From a virus: a DNA stretch of 50,726 nt. Positions 49,278-50,726 of this stretch are shown piece after piece; position 1 is the stretch's first letter, and every line of letters starts with the position of its first letter. Where the stretch lies: the IMG/VR virus record IMGVR_UViG_3300037234_000187, positions 1 through 50,726 of that record. One strand, given 5' to 3'. The notes beneath the pieces were generated by a model. It did no database searches. It had not been told where the DNA came from and saw only the letters and a list, made by a program, of their open reading frames with translations. Made by a program: the position numbers and the translations under genes.

Positions 49278-49891
49278 ACTGGAACCTCCGTGGATTTCCA
49301 GGCTTTATCTGTGGGTCTATCTTTATATTTATCAACCAGTTCAGCCACGAATACAATTCCACATACTTTAATTTGGTCGGTATTTGGATTCACACCCTCA
49401 ACTACGTGCGTATAGTCACCCACACCCATAACTACCAACTTATCTGGAATCTCTACCCACTTCCCTGCCAACTCCTCAGCGGTCATTCGGCGTGTTTGGG
49501 GTTCTCGACAATCCCATACGCGCTCATTGGAATTGAAAGTGTAGCTTCTACCACAGTCACAATTGAATGGGAGTAGATGTGTGTCGAAATGATGTACACC
49601 ACACTTACAGTTGAATTTCCAGCTGACCGTGACTTCACGTTTCATGTCTTCGCGATAGGGTGACACATCACTGGCTAGGAAGTAATCACCATGAACATCA
49701 CCTTCAATCTCAGATAGCATTATTTCAGGGTAATCCCCTACAGGTTTCGTTAGTACAACGTACAGGTACGGTTGATTGAGAACCTTGGCACCCCTCCACA
49801 CAACGCTAGAGTTCAACCCCTTGACACGTCCATCTGCTGTCTTTCGATGCGGTACTACTTTCATTCCCAATTTAATATCACTGTGTTCCAT
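49274..49891 (-). CDS. Hypothetical zinc-binding protein (205 aa)
   Basis: Start at the ATG at 49891 after GAGGAGTAATT. The N half looks like a small barrel (IKLGMKVVPHRKTADGRVKG). Residues about 112-135 carry a metal cluster, FNCKCGVHHFDTHLLPFNCDCG, with four Cys and three His. The rest is mixed. Function unknown. Confidence 0.6.
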   Translation of the reverse strand: MEHSDIKLGMKVVPHRKTADGRVKGLNSSVVWRGAKVLNQPYLYVVLTKPVGDYPEIMLSEIEGDVHGDYFLASDVSPYREDMKREVTVSWKFNCKCGVHHFDTHLLPFNCDCGRSYTFNSNERVWDCREPQTRRMTAEELAGKWVEIPDKLVVMGVGDYTHVVEGVNPNTDQIKVCGIVFVAELVDKYKDRPTDKAWKSTEVPV

Positions 49892-49893
49892 AA

Positions 49894-50316
49894 TTACTCC
49901 TCTAAAGTTTTCACTGCTAATTTCGCCCACTCCGGCCACACACCAACGTATAGTTCATAATTGTCCCACACCCTGCCGTATCTAGTACCCTGCCAGCAGA
50001 AGTTCTTTTTGTCGGCACTATTGTAGAAACCTAGTAATTTGGCAGCCGTGTCTTTATTGTCCCAACACCAGACTAGATCCTTGTCGCGTAAACCGATACC
50101 CTCTTCTTTGGGTACTTCAAATGGCCTCCAGAATAGTACGGGATTGATGAAATCTTCATGTACTCTACCGTCTAATTGGTATGACCCCGAACTCTCATCA
50201 TCGAAAACCACATTGATAGGTGTTCTGGGGTTAAGATCAACATTATCGATTACACCCCAACCGATCATCATGTCCCAAACTTTGTCACCGACTCTTGCAC
50301 TTGCAAACTTTTCCAT
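49894..50316 (-). CDS. Hypothetical protein (140 aa)
   Basis: The N half resembles an SH3/Tudor-like barrel (ARVGDKVWDMMIGWGVIDNVD, then INVVFDDESSGSYQLDGR). The C half is Trp-rich (LVWCWDNKDTAAKLLGFYN). The sequence around its start is the same as at the downstream gene (TTCCATAATTACTCCTC on the plus strand). Function unknown. Confidence 0.6.
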   Translation of the reverse strand: MEKFASARVGDKVWDMMIGWGVIDNVDLNPRTPINVVFDDESSGSYQLDGRVHEDFINPVLFWRPFEVPKEEGIGLRDKDLVWCWDNKDTAAKLLGFYNSADKKNFCWQGTRYGRVWDNYELYVGVWPEWAKLAVKTLEE

Positions 50317-50334
50317 AATTACTCCTCGACCCTA

Positions 50335-50583
50335 TTAAGTGGGTGGGTTGTCTAGTTGTAGGTTCACGACAATGTTACGCCAGAAAGTGTCACCTTCGGG
50401 GGAAGATTCCCAGATGAATACTCCGCCCAATCCAGCCTCTACGATGGCATCTATATTACACCCCTCGGTATCCAATCTATTTTGGATTTCCCGATCCAAC
50501 CCAGCTAGTGCTTTGGCCTTATCTTCGTACGTGATACTACTTAGTGACTCAATCTGTTTGTAAAGTTCTGTATTTTTAGGCAT
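50335..50583 (-). CDS. Hypothetical protein (82 aa)
   Basis: First gene after the promoter at 50615-50643, with a strong AAAAGGAGG. It is helical (MPKNTELYKQIESLSSITYEDKAKALAGLDREI), with a Trp-rich C end (GGVFIWESSPEGDTFWRN). Function unknown. Confidence 0.65.
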   Translation of the reverse strand: MPKNTELYKQIESLSSITYEDKAKALAGLDREIQNRLDTEGCNIDAIVEAGLGGVFIWESSPEGDTFWRNIVVNLQLDNPPT

Positions 50584-50614
50584 TCTAGCCTCCTTTTAAT
50601 TTTGACTTGTTTCA

Positions 50615-50643
50615 AATATAGTCAAAACCTGCACGAAATGCAA
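50615..50643 (-). promoter_or_regulatory. Promoter P-b, minus strand (TTGCAT-17-TATATT) with operator-like repeat
   Basis: TTGCAT (50643-50638), a 17-base spacer and TATATT (50620-50615). The same layout and leader (AAACAAGTCAAA) occur at promoter P-a. An inverted repeat TTTTGACT...AGTCAAAA spans the -10 here, a possible operator. Confidence 0.65.
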
Positions 50644-50726
50644 GGACTTTGTTGAAATTTAATCATAAAGGGGTAAAAGCCGTTTTCGAATTGCGCAAAT
50701 TGGGGAGCTGGTGACTTGCCGTTACC
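50644..50726. other. Right edge of the window, no gene seen
   Basis: 83 bases upstream of the last promoter. I see no reading frame or RNA gene with a start signal. It may contain further regulatory sequence; the window end truncates it. Confidence 0.4.

Overview
The window reads as most or all of the genome of a tailed, contractile-tail (myovirus-type) bacteriophage. Genes are densely packed, with many 1-8 nt stop/start overlaps and Shine-Dalgarno starts. There are four tRNA genes and a complete head, tail and packaging module. I see no integrase of any kind, lysogeny repressor or host chromosomal gene. The base composition is AT-rich. The host is probably a Gram-negative bacterium: promoters are sigma70-like, one gene encodes a lipobox lipoprotein, and the endolysin is of M15 type. 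A marine gammaproteobacterium with a chromosomal integron (Vibrio-like) would explain the left end, but that is inference.

Layout. (1) 1-930: an array of three small integron-type gene cassettes (minus-strand ORFs of 60, 61 and 55 aa), each followed by an attC-like site, with a half attC at the junction with the phage thioredoxin gene. (2) 935-16562, minus strand: early DNA metabolism. This holds a thioredoxin, a FEN-type 5'-3' exonuclease, an SbcC/RecF-like ATPase and an HTH-metallophosphoesterase, an NTP pyrophosphohydrolase, three tRNAs (Ser, His, Gln), a lipoprotein, an HNH endonuclease, a family A DNA polymerase, a deaminase, a C5-cytosine methyltransferase and an SF3 helicase. (3) 16563-16975: a divergent control region. 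(4) 16976-22069, plus strand: a DUF1599-like protein, an RNA ligase, a metallophosphoesterase and a P-loop kinase (a split RNA-repair set), a VRR-NUC nuclease and an ATP-dependent DNA ligase. (5) 22070-22183: convergent terminators. (6) 22184-45746, minus strand, late module: endolysin, tail fibres, Mu-like baseplate and tail (gp48/47/46/45/44/43-like, tape measure, frameshifted chaperone, tube, sheath), then a lambda-like head (major capsid, decoration, protease with nested scaffold, portal, gpW), tRNA-Pro and large terminase. (7) 45747-46404: a non-coding region with long diverged direct repeats. (8) 46405-50583, minus strand: small terminase, a second HNH endonuclease and a run of small genes of unknown function.

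How it fits together. The genome combines T7/PolA-style replication enzymes, a lambda-like capsid and terminase, and a Mu-like contractile tail. Host-type promoters (TTGACA - 17 nt - TATATT and variants) precede most transcription units, so the host RNA polymerase is probably used throughout. Two pairs of promoters share sequence well beyond -35/-10, suggesting coordinated control.

The most unusual feature is the integron cassette array carried by a lytic-looking phage with no visible integron integrase. The complementary R''/R' ends of each cassette are the signature of true cassette recombination. Other points of interest are the programmed -1 frameshift at a T_TTT_TTA site in the tail chaperone, a nested scaffold start in the capsid protease, the three-gene equivalent of bacterial Pnkp, and the repeat region beside the small terminase gene.
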